A stretch of 10,034 bases of DNA from Bacteroidales bacterium (GTDB lineage Bacteria; Bacteroidota; Bacteroidia; Bacteroidales; F082): contig JAILDR010000070.1 in NCBI GenBank assembly GCA_024689285.1, forward strand, positions 1 through 10,034. Direction: 5' to 3'. Below are positions 1-6,371 of the stretch, piece after piece. Every line of letters begins with the position of its first letter. Position 1 is the stretch's first letter. A program made the position numbers and the translations under genes. Under the pieces are notes generated by a model. The model saw only the letters and a program-made list of their open reading frames with translations, searched no databases and had not been told where the DNA came from.

Positions 1-36
1 TCGAGCAAGTACATCGTCGAAAGAAGAAAGAAGTAA
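1..36 (+). CDS. rplB: 50S ribosomal protein L2, C-terminal end only
   Basis: Only the last 11 codons and the TAA stop are in the window; they read SSKYIVERRKK. A basic tail of the form (Y/F)I(V)xRRKK is the usual end of bacterial L2, and rplB is the gene that precedes rpsS in S10 operons, so position and sequence agree. L2 is a primary 23S rRNA-binding protein near the peptidyl-transferase centre. The remainder lies before base 1. The next gene follows after 20 bases of A-rich leader. The assignment rests on the short tail plus gene order. Confidence 0.85.
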   Translation, partial: SSKYIVERRKK

Positions 37-56
37 CTCAGTAAAAAGAAGAAACA

Positions 57-335
57 ATGAGTCGTTCATTAAAGAAAGGTCCTTATATTTTCCACAAACT
101 GGAGAAAAGAGTTATCGAGGCCCAGCAGTCCAACAAAAAGGTTACCATCAAGACTTGGTCGAGAGCTTCGATGATTTCGCCCGACTTTGTGGGACAGACT
201 ATCGCCGTGCATAACGGCAATAAGTTCATCCCCGTGTACGTCACCGAGAACATGGTGGGACACAAGCTCGGCGAGTTCGCTCCCACCCGCACTTTCCGTG
301 GCCATGCAGGATCTAAAGACAAAGGTAAAAAGTAA
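57..335 (+). CDS. rpsS: 30S ribosomal protein S19
   Basis: Encodes 92 residues, the normal length for S19, a 30S head protein that contacts 16S rRNA, forms a pair with S13 and lies near the A-site tRNA. The family pattern is clear: SRSLKKGP at residues 2-9, TWSRAS at 33-38, then [15 protein letters not shown] at 40-54 and [16 protein letters not shown] at 68-83, followed by a lysine-rich end. The ATG at 57 is preceded by an A-rich leader (aagaagaaaca) with no Shine-Dalgarno sequence, as is usual in Bacteroidota. It sits between rplB and rplV, the standard S10-operon place, 13 bases before rplV. Nothing is broken or unusual. Confidence 0.98.
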   Translation: MSRSLKKGPYIFHKLEKRVIEAQQSNKKVTIKTWSRASMISPDFVGQTIAVHNGNKFIPVYVTENMVGHKLGEFAPTRTFRGHAGSKDKGKK

Positions 336-348
336 ACATTGAAAAGAA

Positions 349-786
349 ATGGGACGTAGAAAACATAATAGTGCAGAAGCACGCAAAGAGGCCAGCAAGA
401 CCCTCTATGTGGCCAAGTTGATGAACAATCCGACCTCGCCTCAGAAGACCCGTCTTGTCGCCGACTTGGTTCGTGGCGTCGATGTGGAGAAAGCCCTTGG
501 TATCCTTCAGTATAACCCCAGAGAGTCCGCTCCCAAGATGCGCAAACTCCTCCTCTCGGCCATCGCTAACTGGCAGGCAAAGAACGAAGGTGTCCGCATG
601 GAGGATGCTCAGCTCTATGTCAAGCAGATTATGGTTGATGAAGGTCGCACGATGAAGCGTATGCGTACGGCACCCCAGGGCCGCGGCTATCGTATCCGTA
701 AGCGCAGCAATCATATTACCATGATTCTTGGCAGCCGTCTTGAGGATGCCCCTGTTGCCAAAACAGAAACAGAAGAAACAAAATAA
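349..786 (+). CDS. rplV: 50S ribosomal protein L22
   Basis: Encodes 145 residues, against about 110 in E. coli. The core is typical: SPQKTRLVADLVRG at residues 30-43 and, at about 97-124, the long beta-hairpin region (DEGRTMKRM through KRSNHIT) that reaches into the peptide exit tunnel and forms part of its constriction. L22 binds 23S rRNA domains and the hairpin is a known site of macrolide-resistance changes in other species; I see no deletion there. The extra length comes from an N-terminal basic extension of roughly 20 residues and an acidic, Thr/Glu-rich tail (about residues 131-145). I recall both as common in Bacteroidota L22, so lineage-typical. The start is ATG 349 after an A-rich leader (gaaaagaa). 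Confidence 0.97.
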   Translation: MGRRKHNSAEARKEASKTLYVAKLMNNPTSPQKTRLVADLVRGVDVEKALGILQYNPRESAPKMRKLLLSAIANWQAKNEGVRMEDAQLYVKQIMVDEGRTMKRMRTAPQGRGYRIRKRSNHITMILGSRLEDAPVAKTETEETK

Positions 787-815
787 AAAAGTAATAAAAA
801 GAAGAAAACTCAACA

Positions 816-1568
816 ATGGGACAAAAGACTAACCCTATTGGAAACAGATTAGGTATCATCCGTGGATGGGATTCCAACTGGTTCGGCGGTAGAAAGTTCG
901 AACAAAAGCTCGTTGAGGACGATAAGATTCGCAAGTACCTCAATGCCCGTCTGGCCAAGGCTGGTATTTCTAAGATTTACATTGAGCGCACTCTGAAGAT
1001 GCTCACCGTCACGATCAATGCAGCCCGTCCGGGTCTGATTATCGGTCGTGCCGGCTCAGAGGTTGACAAACTCCGTGAAGAGCTTAAGAAACTTACGAGC
1101 AAGGATGTGCAGATCAACATCAGTGAAGTGAAACATCCGGAGATGGATGCCGTCCTCGTGGCACAGAACATTGCCAAACAGATCGAGGGCCGTATTCAGT
1201 ACCGTCGTGCCATTAAGAACGCCATTACCACCACCATGCGTACTGGTGCTGAAGGCATCAAGGTGTCCATCAGCGGCCGTATCGGTGGCGCTGAAATCGC
1301 TCGTAGCGAGCACTTCAAAGAGGGCCGTACGCCGCTACATACCCTCCGCGCTGATATTGACTATGCCAATGCAGAGGCTCACACGACCTATGGCCGTATC
1401 GGTATCAAGGTGTGGATTTGCCGCGGTGTCATTTATGGCCGTCCCGAACTGGTGTCGTCTACCATTGGCGGTCAGCAGCGTGAACATCGTGCTGGTATCG
1501 GTGGTGGCCGTCGTCCCGAGGGAGCCCCTCGTCGCCGTCAGGGTGCAAGAAATAACAATAGTAAATAA
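816..1568 (+). CDS. rpsC: 30S ribosomal protein S3
   Basis: Encodes 250 residues. It begins MGQKTNPIG, the near-universal S3 start. A type II KH domain is seen with its GxxG loop (GRAG at residues 77-80). The C-terminal S3 domain follows, with [10 protein letters not shown] at 154-163 and [11 protein letters not shown] at 173-183. Basic residues R130, R131 and K134 match those placed at the mRNA entry channel in E. coli S3 and linked there to mRNA unwinding. The tail (about 219-250) is rich in Gly, Arg and Asn and probably disordered. S3 assembles late in the 30S head with S10 and S14. The gene lies between rplV and rplP as expected and is followed by an unusually long 61-base gap for this operon. 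Confidence 0.98.
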   Translation: MGQKTNPIGNRLGIIRGWDSNWFGGRKFEQKLVEDDKIRKYLNARLAKAGISKIYIERTLKMLTVTINAARPGLIIGRAGSEVDKLREELKKLTSKDVQINISEVKHPEMDAVLVAQNIAKQIEGRIQYRRAIKNAITTTMRTGAEGIKVSISGRIGGAEIARSEHFKEGRTPLHTLRADIDYANAEAHTTYGRIGIKVWICRGVIYGRPELVSSTIGGQQREHRAGIGGGRRPEGAPRRRQGARNNNSK

Positions 1569-1629
1569 CATCGGGTTTAGCAATTAGCGTTAAAGCACTA
1601 AAACACTAAACACTAAACAATAAGAAGAA
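1569..1629 (+). repeat. 61-base gap with three CACTAAA copies before rplP
   Basis: The gap between rpsC and rplP is longer than other S10-operon gaps here (13-32 bases). It holds CACTAAA three times, starting at 1596, 1604 and 1611, followed by a degenerate CAATAAG at 1618. Upstream, GTTTAG at 1575-1580 is the exact reverse complement of CTAAAC, which occurs at 1606 and 1613, so the left arm could pair with either copy as a weak 6-bp AT-rich stem. There is no T run after it, so I do not call a terminator, and no TAnnTTTG promoter element is present. It may be a slippage-prone leader stretch; function unknown. Confidence 0.6.
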
Positions 1630-2052
1630 ATGTTACAACCCAAGAAAACAAGATATAGAAAGCAGCAGAAGGGCAAGATCAAAGGCAATGCTTTTCGTGG
1701 TCATGAACTTGCCTTCGGTACCTTTGGCATCAAATCGCTAGAGACCTGCTTTATCACAGGTCGTCAGATTGAGGCTGCACGTCAAGCTGTAACACGTCAC
1801 ATGAAACGTGAAGGTCAGATTTGGATTCGTATCTTCCCGGACAAACCCATCACCAAGAAACCTAATGAGGTGCGTATGGGTAAGGGTAAAGGTGCTCCCG
1901 AGTATTTTGTTGCCCGTGTGATGCCTGGTACGATGCTGTTCGAGTGCGAGGGTGTGCCTATGGATGTGGCCAAGGAGGCTCTGCGCCTTGCTGCCCAGAA
2001 GCTCCCTATCTCGACCAAGTTTGTTGTTAAAAGAGACTATATCGAAGAATAA
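1630..2052 (+). CDS. rplP: 50S ribosomal protein L16
   Basis: Encodes 140 residues; usual length is 136-144. Diagnostic stretches are [15 protein letters not shown] at the start, [10 protein letters not shown] at 29-38, [12 protein letters not shown] at 42-53, and [12 protein letters not shown] at 81-92. L16 binds 23S rRNA near the A site, is needed late in 50S assembly, and contacts the aminoacyl-tRNA elbow. R82 in the VRMGKG motif corresponds to E. coli Arg81, which is hydroxylated there by a 2-oxoglutarate oxygenase; whether that happens here cannot be told. The ATG at 1630 follows taagaaga, an A-rich leader. rpmC follows after 20 bases. Confidence 0.98.
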   Translation: MLQPKKTRYRKQQKGKIKGNAFRGHELAFGTFGIKSLETCFITGRQIEAARQAVTRHMKREGQIWIRIFPDKPITKKPNEVRMGKGKGAPEYFVARVMPGTMLFECEGVPMDVAKEALRLAAQKLPISTKFVVKRDYIEE

Positions 2053-2072
2053 TCAAGAAGCACCAAACAGTC

Positions 2073-2276
2073 ATGAAGAACGAAATCGTATTAAAGGAGC
2101 TTTCGACTGCCGAACTGAAGGAGAAACTCGATACTGAGCGTGCCAATTATCAGAAAATGGTCATGAGCCATGCTGTTTCGCCCCTCGAGAATCCCAATAA
2201 AATCAAAGAGAGTAGAAAAAATATTGCCCGCTGCCTTACAGAGCTCCGCGCGCGAGAGATCGCCGATCAAAAGTAA
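2073..2276 (+). CDS. rpmC: 50S ribosomal protein L29
   Basis: Encodes 67 residues, within the family range of 60-70. The product is small, helical and rich in Lys/Glu, with the family pattern ELSTAELKEKL near the start, a turn at PLENPNKIKESRKNIAR (about 37-53), and an ending TELRAREI. L29 sits at the polypeptide exit tunnel on 23S rRNA beside L23, part of the docking area for SRP and trigger factor. L29 is weakly conserved, so gene order (L16-L29-S17) adds strong support. The start is ATG 2073, 20 bases after rplP. Behind it is a 31-base gap containing a tiny out-of-frame reading frame. Confidence 0.96.
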   Translation: MKNEIVLKELSTAELKEKLDTERANYQKMVMSHAVSPLENPNKIKESRKNIARCLTELRAREIADQK

Positions 2277-2307
2277 GCATGGCAACTGAAGTAAAATCCT
2301 ACTGAAG

Positions 2308-2562
2308 ATGGAAAGAAATTTAAGAAAAGAAAGAATCGGTGTGGTGGTGAGCAACAAGATGGATAAATCCATTGTGATTCTTGTCGAGCGCAAGGTGAAA
2401 CACCCGAAGTATGGCAAATTCGTCAAGAAATCCACCAAGTTTATGGCCCACGATGAGAAGAACGAGGCTGGTATCGGCGACACCGTTCGTATTATGGAGA
2501 CACGTCCGCTGAGCAAAAATAAATGCTGGCGTCTTGTCGAGATCGTTGAGAAGGCCAAGTAA
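2308..2562 (+). CDS. rpsQ: 30S ribosomal protein S17
   Basis: Encodes 84 residues, the normal length. It is an OB-fold protein that binds 16S rRNA 5' and central domains early in 30S assembly. The pattern fits: [20 protein letters not shown] at residues 3-22, [20 protein letters not shown] at 31-50, and [16 protein letters not shown] at 57-72, including the conserved RPLSK. The ATG at 2308 is chosen because the conserved N-terminus starts there; it lacks a Shine-Dalgarno sequence. This is the last gene of the classical S10 operon, and rplN follows after 32 bases with no terminator, suggesting that S10 and spc transcription run together. Confidence 0.98.
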   Translation: MERNLRKERIGVVVSNKMDKSIVILVERKVKHPKYGKFVKKSTKFMAHDEKNEAGIGDTVRIMETRPLSKNKCWRLVEIVEKAK

Positions 2563-2594
2563 ATCTACCCAATCAGAAAAAAGTAAGAAAAGAA

Positions 2595-2963
2595 ATGATA
2601 CAACAAGAAACTAGAATGACGGTTGCCGACAACAGCGGTGCAAAAAGCGCGCTGTGCATCCGTGTCCTTGGTGGTACCAAGAAGCGTTATGCTTCCATTG
2701 GTGATACCATTGTGGTCGCTATCAAGGATGCTATCCCCTCGGGCAACGTGAAAAAGGGTAGCGTATCGAAAGCAGTCGTCGTACGCACCAAGAAAGAGAT
2801 TCGTCGCAATGATGGCTCCTACATCCGCTTCGACGACAATGCTTGTGTATTGCTCACCGCATCCGATGAGCTTCGTGGTACCCGTATCTTTGGCCCAGTG
2901 GGTCGTGAACTGCGCGAGAAACAGTTTATGAAGATTGTCTCTCTCGCTCCCGAAGTATTGTAA
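2595..2963 (+). CDS. rplN: 50S ribosomal protein L14
   Basis: Encodes 122 residues, the standard length. It opens [17 protein letters not shown], the L14 signature start, and contains [20 protein letters not shown] at residues 63-82 and [12 protein letters not shown] at 97-108. L14 is a five-stranded beta-barrel protein on the 50S interface side, in contact with 16S helix 14 and L19 (bridge B8), and the docking site of the silencing factor RsfS. It is the first gene of the spc set. The leader is A-rich (gtaagaaaagaa). L14 is among the most conserved r-proteins and the call is firm. Confidence 0.99.
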   Translation: MIQQETRMTVADNSGAKSALCIRVLGGTKKRYASIGDTIVVAIKDAIPSGNVKKGSVSKAVVVRTKKEIRRNDGSYIRFDDNACVLLTASDELRGTRIFGPVGRELREKQFMKIVSLAPEVL

Positions 2964-2984
2964 ATAATAAAAGAAAAGAGAACA

Positions 2985-3299
2985 ATGAAATTGCACGTTA
3001 AGAAAGGGGATATGGTTCAGGTTATTGCCGGCGATGATAAAGGTAAAGTCGCCAAAGTCCTGAAGGTCATTCCCGAAAAGAACCGCGCCATCGTCGAGGG
3101 TGTCAACGTGAACAAGAAACATACGAAACCCAATGCCAAAAATACGCAGGGCGGTATCGTTGAGCAGGAAGCTCCGATTCACATCTCCAACTTGATGGTT
3201 GTAGTTGGAAAGACCCCTACGAAGGTTGGTCGTCGCGTTGATGAAAAGACAGGTAAATTAGTCCGTTATTCTAAAAAAACAGGGGAGGAGATTAAGTAA
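2985..3299 (+). CDS. rplX: 50S ribosomal protein L24
   Basis: Encodes 104 residues, normal for L24. An N-terminal KOW motif spans about residues 5-32 ([20 protein letters not shown]), followed by the L24 pattern [14 protein letters not shown] at 37-50 and [18 protein letters not shown] at 56-73. L24 is an assembly initiator that binds the 5' part of 23S rRNA and lies by the exit tunnel. Its TAA stop overlaps the next start as TAATG (1 base shared with rplE), so translation of rplX and rplE is probably coupled. The last codons (GEE) also form a G-rich ribosome-binding site for rplE. Confidence 0.98.
   Translation: MKLHVKKGDMVQVIAGDDKGKVAKVLKVIPEKNRAIVEGVNVNKKHTKPNAKNTQGGIVEQEAPIHISNLMVVVGKTPTKVGRRVDEKTGKLVRYSKKTGEEIK
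3282..3290 (+). promoter_or_regulatory. Shine-Dalgarno-like site inside rplX end, for rplE
   Basis: The bases ggggaggag, within the last codons of rplX, are complementary to the 16S 3' end and end 8 bases before the rplE ATG at 3299. Together with the overlapping TAATG this looks like a termination-reinitiation junction. The bases also encode G-E-E of L24, so the match could be partly a by-product of coding. Confidence 0.5.
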
Positions 3300-3859
3300 T
3301 GGCATATATTCCGACATTAAAAACCAAGTATAAAGAGGAAATAGTTAGTGCTCTGATGAAGGAGTACAACTATAAGACTGTCATGCAATGTCCTCGTCTA
3401 CTTAAGATTACTCTCAACCAGGGTCTGGGTAAGGCTGCCATTGCCGACAAAAAGGTTATTGACAAAGGCATTGAGGAAATGACTGCAATCACCGGCCAAA
3501 AGGCTGTTGCAACCAAGTCACGCAAAGATATTTCGAACTTCAAACTGCGTCGCGGTATGCCGATCGGTGTCCGTGTAACCCTTCGTGGCGAGCGTATGTA
3601 TGAATTCCTTGAGCGTCTTGTGACTGCCTCCATCCCTCGTATCCGTGACTTCCGCGGCATTAACGACAAAGGTTTCGATGGCAAGGGCAACTATACCTTT
3701 GGTATTGCAGAACAGATTATCTTCCCTGAGATTGATATCGATAAAATCGACCGTATTCAGGGTATGGACATTACCTTTGTGACCTCGGCCAAGACCGACA
3801 AAGAGGCTATGTCGCTGCTCAAACAGTTTGGTTTACCGTTCAAGAATCAACAAAAATAA
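3299..3859 (+). CDS. rplE: 50S ribosomal protein L5
   Basis: Encodes 186 residues; typical length is 178-186. L5 binds 5S rRNA with L18 and L25-type partners in the central protuberance and contacts P-site tRNA and S13 (bridge B1b). Family patterns: KITLNQGLG at 36-44, [21 protein letters not shown] at about 64-84, [22 protein letters not shown] at about 86-107, RDFRG at 116-120, [15 protein letters not shown] at 131-145 and [15 protein letters not shown] at 156-170. The start overlaps the rplX stop by one base and has a strong upstream purine site. rpsN follows after only 6 bases. Confidence 0.98.
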   Translation: MAYIPTLKTKYKEEIVSALMKEYNYKTVMQCPRLLKITLNQGLGKAAIADKKVIDKGIEEMTAITGQKAVATKSRKDISNFKLRRGMPIGVRVTLRGERMYEFLERLVTASIPRIRDFRGINDKGFDGKGNYTFGIAEQIIFPEIDIDKIDRIQGMDITFVTSAKTDKEAMSLLKQFGLPFKNQQK

Positions 3860-3865
3860 GCATAA

Positions 3866-4165
3866 ATGGCTAAAGAATCAATCAAAGCAAGAGAGCGCAA
3901 GAGAGCTAAAATGGTTGCTAAGTATGCTGCCAAACGCGCTGCCCTGAAAGAAATCGTCCGTACTGGTGAACCCGAGGATGTGGAGAAGGCTGTCATAGCC
4001 CTTCAGAAACTTCCAAAGAATGCTTGTCCTATTCGTCAGCACAATCGCTGCCAACTTACTGGACGTCCGAAAGGTTATATGCGTCAGTTTGGTATTTCGC
4101 GTATTAATTTCCGTGAAATGGCTGTCTCTGGACTTATTCCCGGTGTAAAGAAGGCCAGTTGGTAA
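3866..4165 (+). CDS. rpsN: 30S ribosomal protein S14, long zinc-free form
   Basis: Encodes 99 residues, which places it with the long (about 90-101) S14 type and not the short 61-residue zinc-ribbon type. The end is diagnostic: [21 protein letters not shown] at about 60-80 and [17 protein letters not shown] at 83-99. Against the four zinc cysteines of the short form, only C62 remains; the others align to T65, S78 and N81, so zinc binding is not expected. S14 is a late-joining protein of the 30S head next to S3 and S10. Start ATG 3866 lies 6 bases after rplE without its own clear leader, so coupled translation is likely. An 80-base gap follows. Confidence 0.98.
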   Translation: MAKESIKARERKRAKMVAKYAAKRAALKEIVRTGEPEDVEKAVIALQKLPKNACPIRQHNRCQLTGRPKGYMRQFGISRINFREMAVSGLIPGVKKASW

Positions 4166-4183
4166 ACTAAAGAAAAACAAAAT

Positions 4184-4218
4184 TATTGGTAGCTTTGCAA
4201 GTTGGCATAACACCAATA
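4184..4218 (+). other. Competing hairpins in the rpsN-rpsH gap
   Basis: TATTGGT at 4184-4190 can pair perfectly with ACCAATA at 4212-4218 (7 bp, 21-base loop). The right arm can instead pair with GTTGG at 4201-4205, forming a 5-bp stem (one G-T pair) with a 7-base loop. The two foldings exclude each other. If transcription starts at the candidate promoter inside this region, only the second, 5'-terminal hairpin could form; in read-through mRNA either could. No T run follows, so it is not a classical terminator. Confidence 0.4.
4190..4197 (+). promoter_or_regulatory. Candidate Bacteroidota -7 element (TAGCTTTG) before rpsH
   Basis: TAGCTTTG matches the TAnnTTTG -7 consensus used by the Bacteroidota primary sigma factor and lies in the AT-rich 80-base gap between rpsN and rpsH. 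Transcription would start near 4203-4206, giving a leader of about 40 bases before ATG 4246. I do not see a TTTG or TTG -33 element at the usual 19-21 base spacing; the nearest TTG (4159-4161) is too far. The same octamer pattern also occurs by chance inside coding genes here (for example in rplP, rplE and map), so this is only a candidate. Confidence 0.35.
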
Positions 4219-4245
4219 CTACAAAACTTAAAATCAAAATTTAAA

Positions 4246-4647
4246 ATGGTAACAGATCCTATTGCAGATTACTTGACCCGTATGCGTAACGCTATCGCTG
4301 CTAAACATCGCGTGGTCGAAATCCCTGGCTCCAAGTTAAAAAGAGAAATGACCAAAATTCTCTTTGAAAAAGGCTATATTCTGAACTATAAGTTTGAGAA
4401 TGAAGGAGCTCATAACCAGAGTATCAAAATTGCTCTCAAGTATCACCCCGTCACTAAGCAATCGGCCATTGCTGAGTTGAAGCGAATCTCCAGTCCTGGT
4501 CTACGTAAGTATGTGTCGGTTGATGAAATGCCCCGCGTTCTTAACGGATTAGGTATTGCCATCGTGTCCACATCCAAAGGTCTGATGACTGACAAAGAGG
4601 CCCGTACTCTGAACGTTGGTGGAGAGGTTTTATGTTACATCAGCTAA
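4246..4647 (+). CDS. rpsH: 30S ribosomal protein S8
   Basis: Encodes 133 residues from ATG 4246, the usual 130-133. An in-frame TTG at 4186 would add 20 residues, but the conserved S8 N-terminus ([14 protein letters not shown]) begins right after ATG 4246, so that start is chosen. The C-terminal RNA-binding part is typical: [20 protein letters not shown] at 97-116, with the STSKG loop that binds 16S helix 21, then [11 protein letters not shown]8 is a primary 16S binder and in E. coli also represses the spc operon by binding its mRNA; no equivalent site is proven here. The 80-base gap before it carries a candidate promoter and hairpins. Confidence 0.98.
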   Translation: MVTDPIADYLTRMRNAIAAKHRVVEIPGSKLKREMTKILFEKGYILNYKFENEGAHNQSIKIALKYHPVTKQSAIAELKRISSPGLRKYVSVDEMPRVLNGLGIAIVSTSKGLMTDKEARTLNVGGEVLCYIS

Positions 4648-4655
4648 TCAAATAG

Positions 4656-4661
4656 AGGAGG
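4656..4661 (+). promoter_or_regulatory. Strong Shine-Dalgarno site of rplF
   Basis: AGGAGG, within a longer AGAGGAGG (4654-4661), stands 9 bases before ATG 4671. It is a full match to the 16S anti-SD core. Most genes in this window have only A-rich leaders, so this site stands out. Confidence 0.8.
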
Positions 4662-4670
4662 AAAAGAAAA

Positions 4671-5225
4671 ATGTCAAGAATTGGTAAAATGCCCATCCAC
4701 CTGCCCAAGGGTGTTGATGTGAAGATTTCTGATGATAATACGTTGACTGTCAAAGGACCTCTTGGTGAACTTCATCAGAAGATAAATCCCATGATTGAGA
4801 TGAAGGTCGAAGACGGCACTCTGCATTTCAATCGTCCGAACGACGAAAAAGAAACCAAGGCCATGCATGGTTTGTATCGCGCGCTTGCTGCCAATATGGT
4901 GAAAGGTGTGAGCGAAGGTTTCAAGACCGTGCAGGAAGTTATAGGTGTTGGTTATAAGGTTCAGGCTACAGGAAACGTAATGGAGATGGATCTTGGTTAT
5001 TCACACAAGATTTTCTTTGAGTTGGCTCCTGAAATTAAGGTCGAGACCGTTACTGAGAAAGGTAAGAATCCCATCATCACCATGACCAGCTGCGACAAAC
5101 AGATATTGGGTCAAGCAGCCGCCAAGATTCGTTCGTTGCGTAAACCCGAGCCGTATAAGGGTAAGGGTATCCGCTTCCAGGGCGAGGAAATCCGCAAGAA
5201 GGCCGGTAAAGCCGCAGCTAAATAA
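4671..5225 (+). CDS. rplF: 50S ribosomal protein L6
   Basis: Encodes 184 residues; usual length is 176-185. It begins [14 protein letters not shown] and ends with the L6 signature [13 protein letters not shown] (about 157-169) followed by [10 protein letters not shown]. Two repeated alpha/beta domains are expected, about 1-82 and 83-172, and the link [18 protein letters not shown] at about 67-84 fits. L6 lies near the sarcin-ricin loop at the factor-binding site and is required for late 50S assembly. It has one of the strongest Shine-Dalgarno sites in the window. rplR follows after 41 bases. Confidence 0.98.
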   Translation: MSRIGKMPIHLPKGVDVKISDDNTLTVKGPLGELHQKINPMIEMKVEDGTLHFNRPNDEKETKAMHGLYRALAANMVKGVSEGFKTVQEVIGVGYKVQATGNVMEMDLGYSHKIFFELAPEIKVETVTEKGKNPIITMTSCDKQILGQAAAKIRSLRKPEPYKGKGIRFQGEEIRKKAGKAAAK

Positions 5226-5266
5226 ATAAGAGGATAAGAATTCTGAAAGCCAAAAGAAATATTATT

Positions 5267-5620
5267 ATGGCAACAAAAAAAGACATAAGAAGAACAAAGA
5301 TTAAATTTCGCATCCGTCATAAAGTAAGTGGTACTACCGAAATGCCCCGCCTGTCGGTGTTCAGAAGTAATAAGGAAATCTACGCCCAGGTGATTGACGA
5401 TGTAAAAGGTGTGACACTAACCGCAGCTTCTTCCCACGAGAAGGGCTTTGAAAAGAGTGGCACAAAGAGTGAAGTGGCAGCGAAAGTTGGCAAGACTGTT
5501 GCCGAACGCGCCATTTCTGCAGGTATCAATGCCGTTGTTTTTGACCGTAATGGTTACCTCTATCATGGCCGTGTGAAGAGCTTGGCTGATGGTGCCAGAG
5601 AAGGTGGTTTAAAATTTTAA
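5267..5620 (+). CDS. rplR: 50S ribosomal protein L18
   Basis: Encodes 117 residues, normal for L18, which binds 5S rRNA and helps join it to 23S rRNA with L5. The basic N-terminus [19 protein letters not shown] is followed by [19 protein letters not shown] at 27-45 and by [33 protein letters not shown] at the end, the family signature. The ATG at 5267 has no close Shine-Dalgarno site; a purine stretch (gaggataag) lies too far upstream to count. The gene keeps its normal place between rplF and rpsE, with only 6 bases before rpsE. Confidence 0.98.
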   Translation: MATKKDIRRTKIKFRIRHKVSGTTEMPRLSVFRSNKEIYAQVIDDVKGVTLTAASSHEKGFEKSGTKSEVAAKVGKTVAERAISAGINAVVFDRNGYLYHGRVKSLADGAREGGLKF

Positions 5621-5626
5621 TGAGTC

Positions 5627-6145
5627 ATGGCAGAAGTAAACATTAACAGAGTCAAATCGAGCGAAATCGAATTCAAGGATCGTCTCGTTGCTATCAATCG
5701 TGTTACAAAGGTAACAAAAGGTGGTAGAACGTTCACCTTCGCCGCAATCGTTGTTATTGGCAATGAGAATGGTGTTGTCGGTTACGGTTTAGGTAAAGCT
5801 AAGGAAGTTCAGGCAGCCGTTCAGAAAGGTGTGGACGATGCCAAGAAAAACCTTATTCGTGTCCCCGTGTTGAAGGGTACTATCCCCCACGAGCAGATGG
5901 GTAAATATAGTGGTGCCAAAGTCTTCTTGAAACCCGCAGCTCCTGGTACTGGTGTTATCGCCGGTGGTGCCATGCGTGCTGTCCTCGAGAGTGTTGGTGT
6001 TAAGGACGTCCTTGCCAAGTGCAAAGGTTCCTCGAATCCCCATAGTGTTGTGAAGGCTACCATTAATGCCCTCCTTCAGATGAAGGATCCTTACATGGTG
6101 TCCCAACTTCGTGGAGTATCCCTTGACAAAGTATTTAACGGATAA
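5627..6145 (+). CDS. rpsE: 30S ribosomal protein S5
   Basis: Encodes 172 residues, the normal length. The N-terminal double-stranded-RNA-binding-like S5 domain covers about 14-80 and includes the loop [11 protein letters not shown] (24-34), where changes give spectinomycin resistance in other species; no deletion is seen. The C-terminal domain follows, with [20 protein letters not shown] at 106-125 and the motif [17 protein letters not shown] at 133-149. S5 lies at the mRNA entry side with S3 and S4 and affects decoding accuracy. Start ATG 5627 is 6 bases after the rplR stop, with no leader of its own, so coupled translation is likely. Confidence 0.98.
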   Translation: MAEVNINRVKSSEIEFKDRLVAINRVTKVTKGGRTFTFAAIVVIGNENGVVGYGLGKAKEVQAAVQKGVDDAKKNLIRVPVLKGTIPHEQMGKYSGAKVFLKPAAPGTGVIAGGAMRAVLESVGVKDVLAKCKGSSNPHSVVKATINALLQMKDPYMVSQLRGVSLDKVFNG

Positions 6146-6148
6146 TAT

Positions 6149-6155
6149 AGGAGGT
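6149..6155 (+). promoter_or_regulatory. Strong Shine-Dalgarno site of rpmD
   Basis: AGGAGGT stands 7 bases before ATG 6163, an ideal match and spacing for the 16S anti-SD sequence. It is the best such site in the window and contrasts with the A-rich leaders of most neighbours. Confidence 0.8.
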
Positions 6156-6162
6156 AATTGTT

Positions 6163-6345
6163 ATGGCAGAGAAACTTAGAATTAAGCAAGTAAGAAGTAT
6201 CATTGGTCGTCCTGCCCGTCAGAAACGTACCATGGAGGCTCTTGGTCTGCGTCGCATCAATCATACCCGTGAAGTTGAGGCTACCCCTCAGATTCTTGGA
6301 ATGATAGAGAGCGTCAAGCACCTCATTACCGTCGAAGCAATTTAA
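6163..6345 (+). CDS. rpmD: 50S ribosomal protein L30
   Basis: Encodes 60 residues, the usual size for bacterial L30 (about 58-61). Family patterns: LRIKQVRSIIGRPARQKRTM at 5-24, EALGLRRINHTREVEATPQI at 25-44, and the closing hydrophobic strand HLITVEAI. L30 binds 23S rRNA on the 50S surface near 5S rRNA; it is not present in all bacteria and often is not essential. It lies between rpsE and rplO as expected. A full Shine-Dalgarno sequence 7 bases before its ATG sets it apart from most genes here. Confidence 0.98.
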   Translation: MAEKLRIKQVRSIIGRPARQKRTMEALGLRRINHTREVEATPQILGMIESVKHLITVEAI

Positions 6346-6357
6346 TCGTAAACTAAG

Positions 6358-6363
6358 AAAGGA
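6358..6363 (+). promoter_or_regulatory. Partial Shine-Dalgarno site of rplO
   Basis: AAAGGA ends 8 bases before ATG 6372. It gives a five-base match (AAGGA) to the anti-SD at good spacing, weaker than those of rplF and rpmD. Confidence 0.45.
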
Positions 6364-6371
6364 AACAGATA

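Noticed and set aside
313..816. Minus-strand open frame of 167 codons opposite rplV
   Set aside because: Shadow of rplV; its hydrophobic ends arise from the A-rich leaders read in reverse.
1147..1587. Second + strand frame of 146 codons within rpsC
   Set aside because: Fully overlaps the certain S3 gene in another frame; composition is a by-product of its codons.
2565..3182. Minus-strand open frame of 205 codons across rplN and rplX
   Set aside because: It lies opposite two highly conserved r-protein genes and their gap; no recognisable protein pattern, and codon bias of the sense genes removes stops on the other strand.
4186..4245. TTG start that would extend S8 by 20 residues
   Set aside because: The added residues do not resemble S8, while ATG 4246 starts exactly at the conserved N-terminus; the segment is better read as untranslated leader with a promoter candidate.
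5620..5646. Eight-codon frame from the ATG overlapping the rplR stop
   Set aside because: Out of frame with rpsE, overlaps its start, no ribosome-binding site; likely chance from TAATGA.
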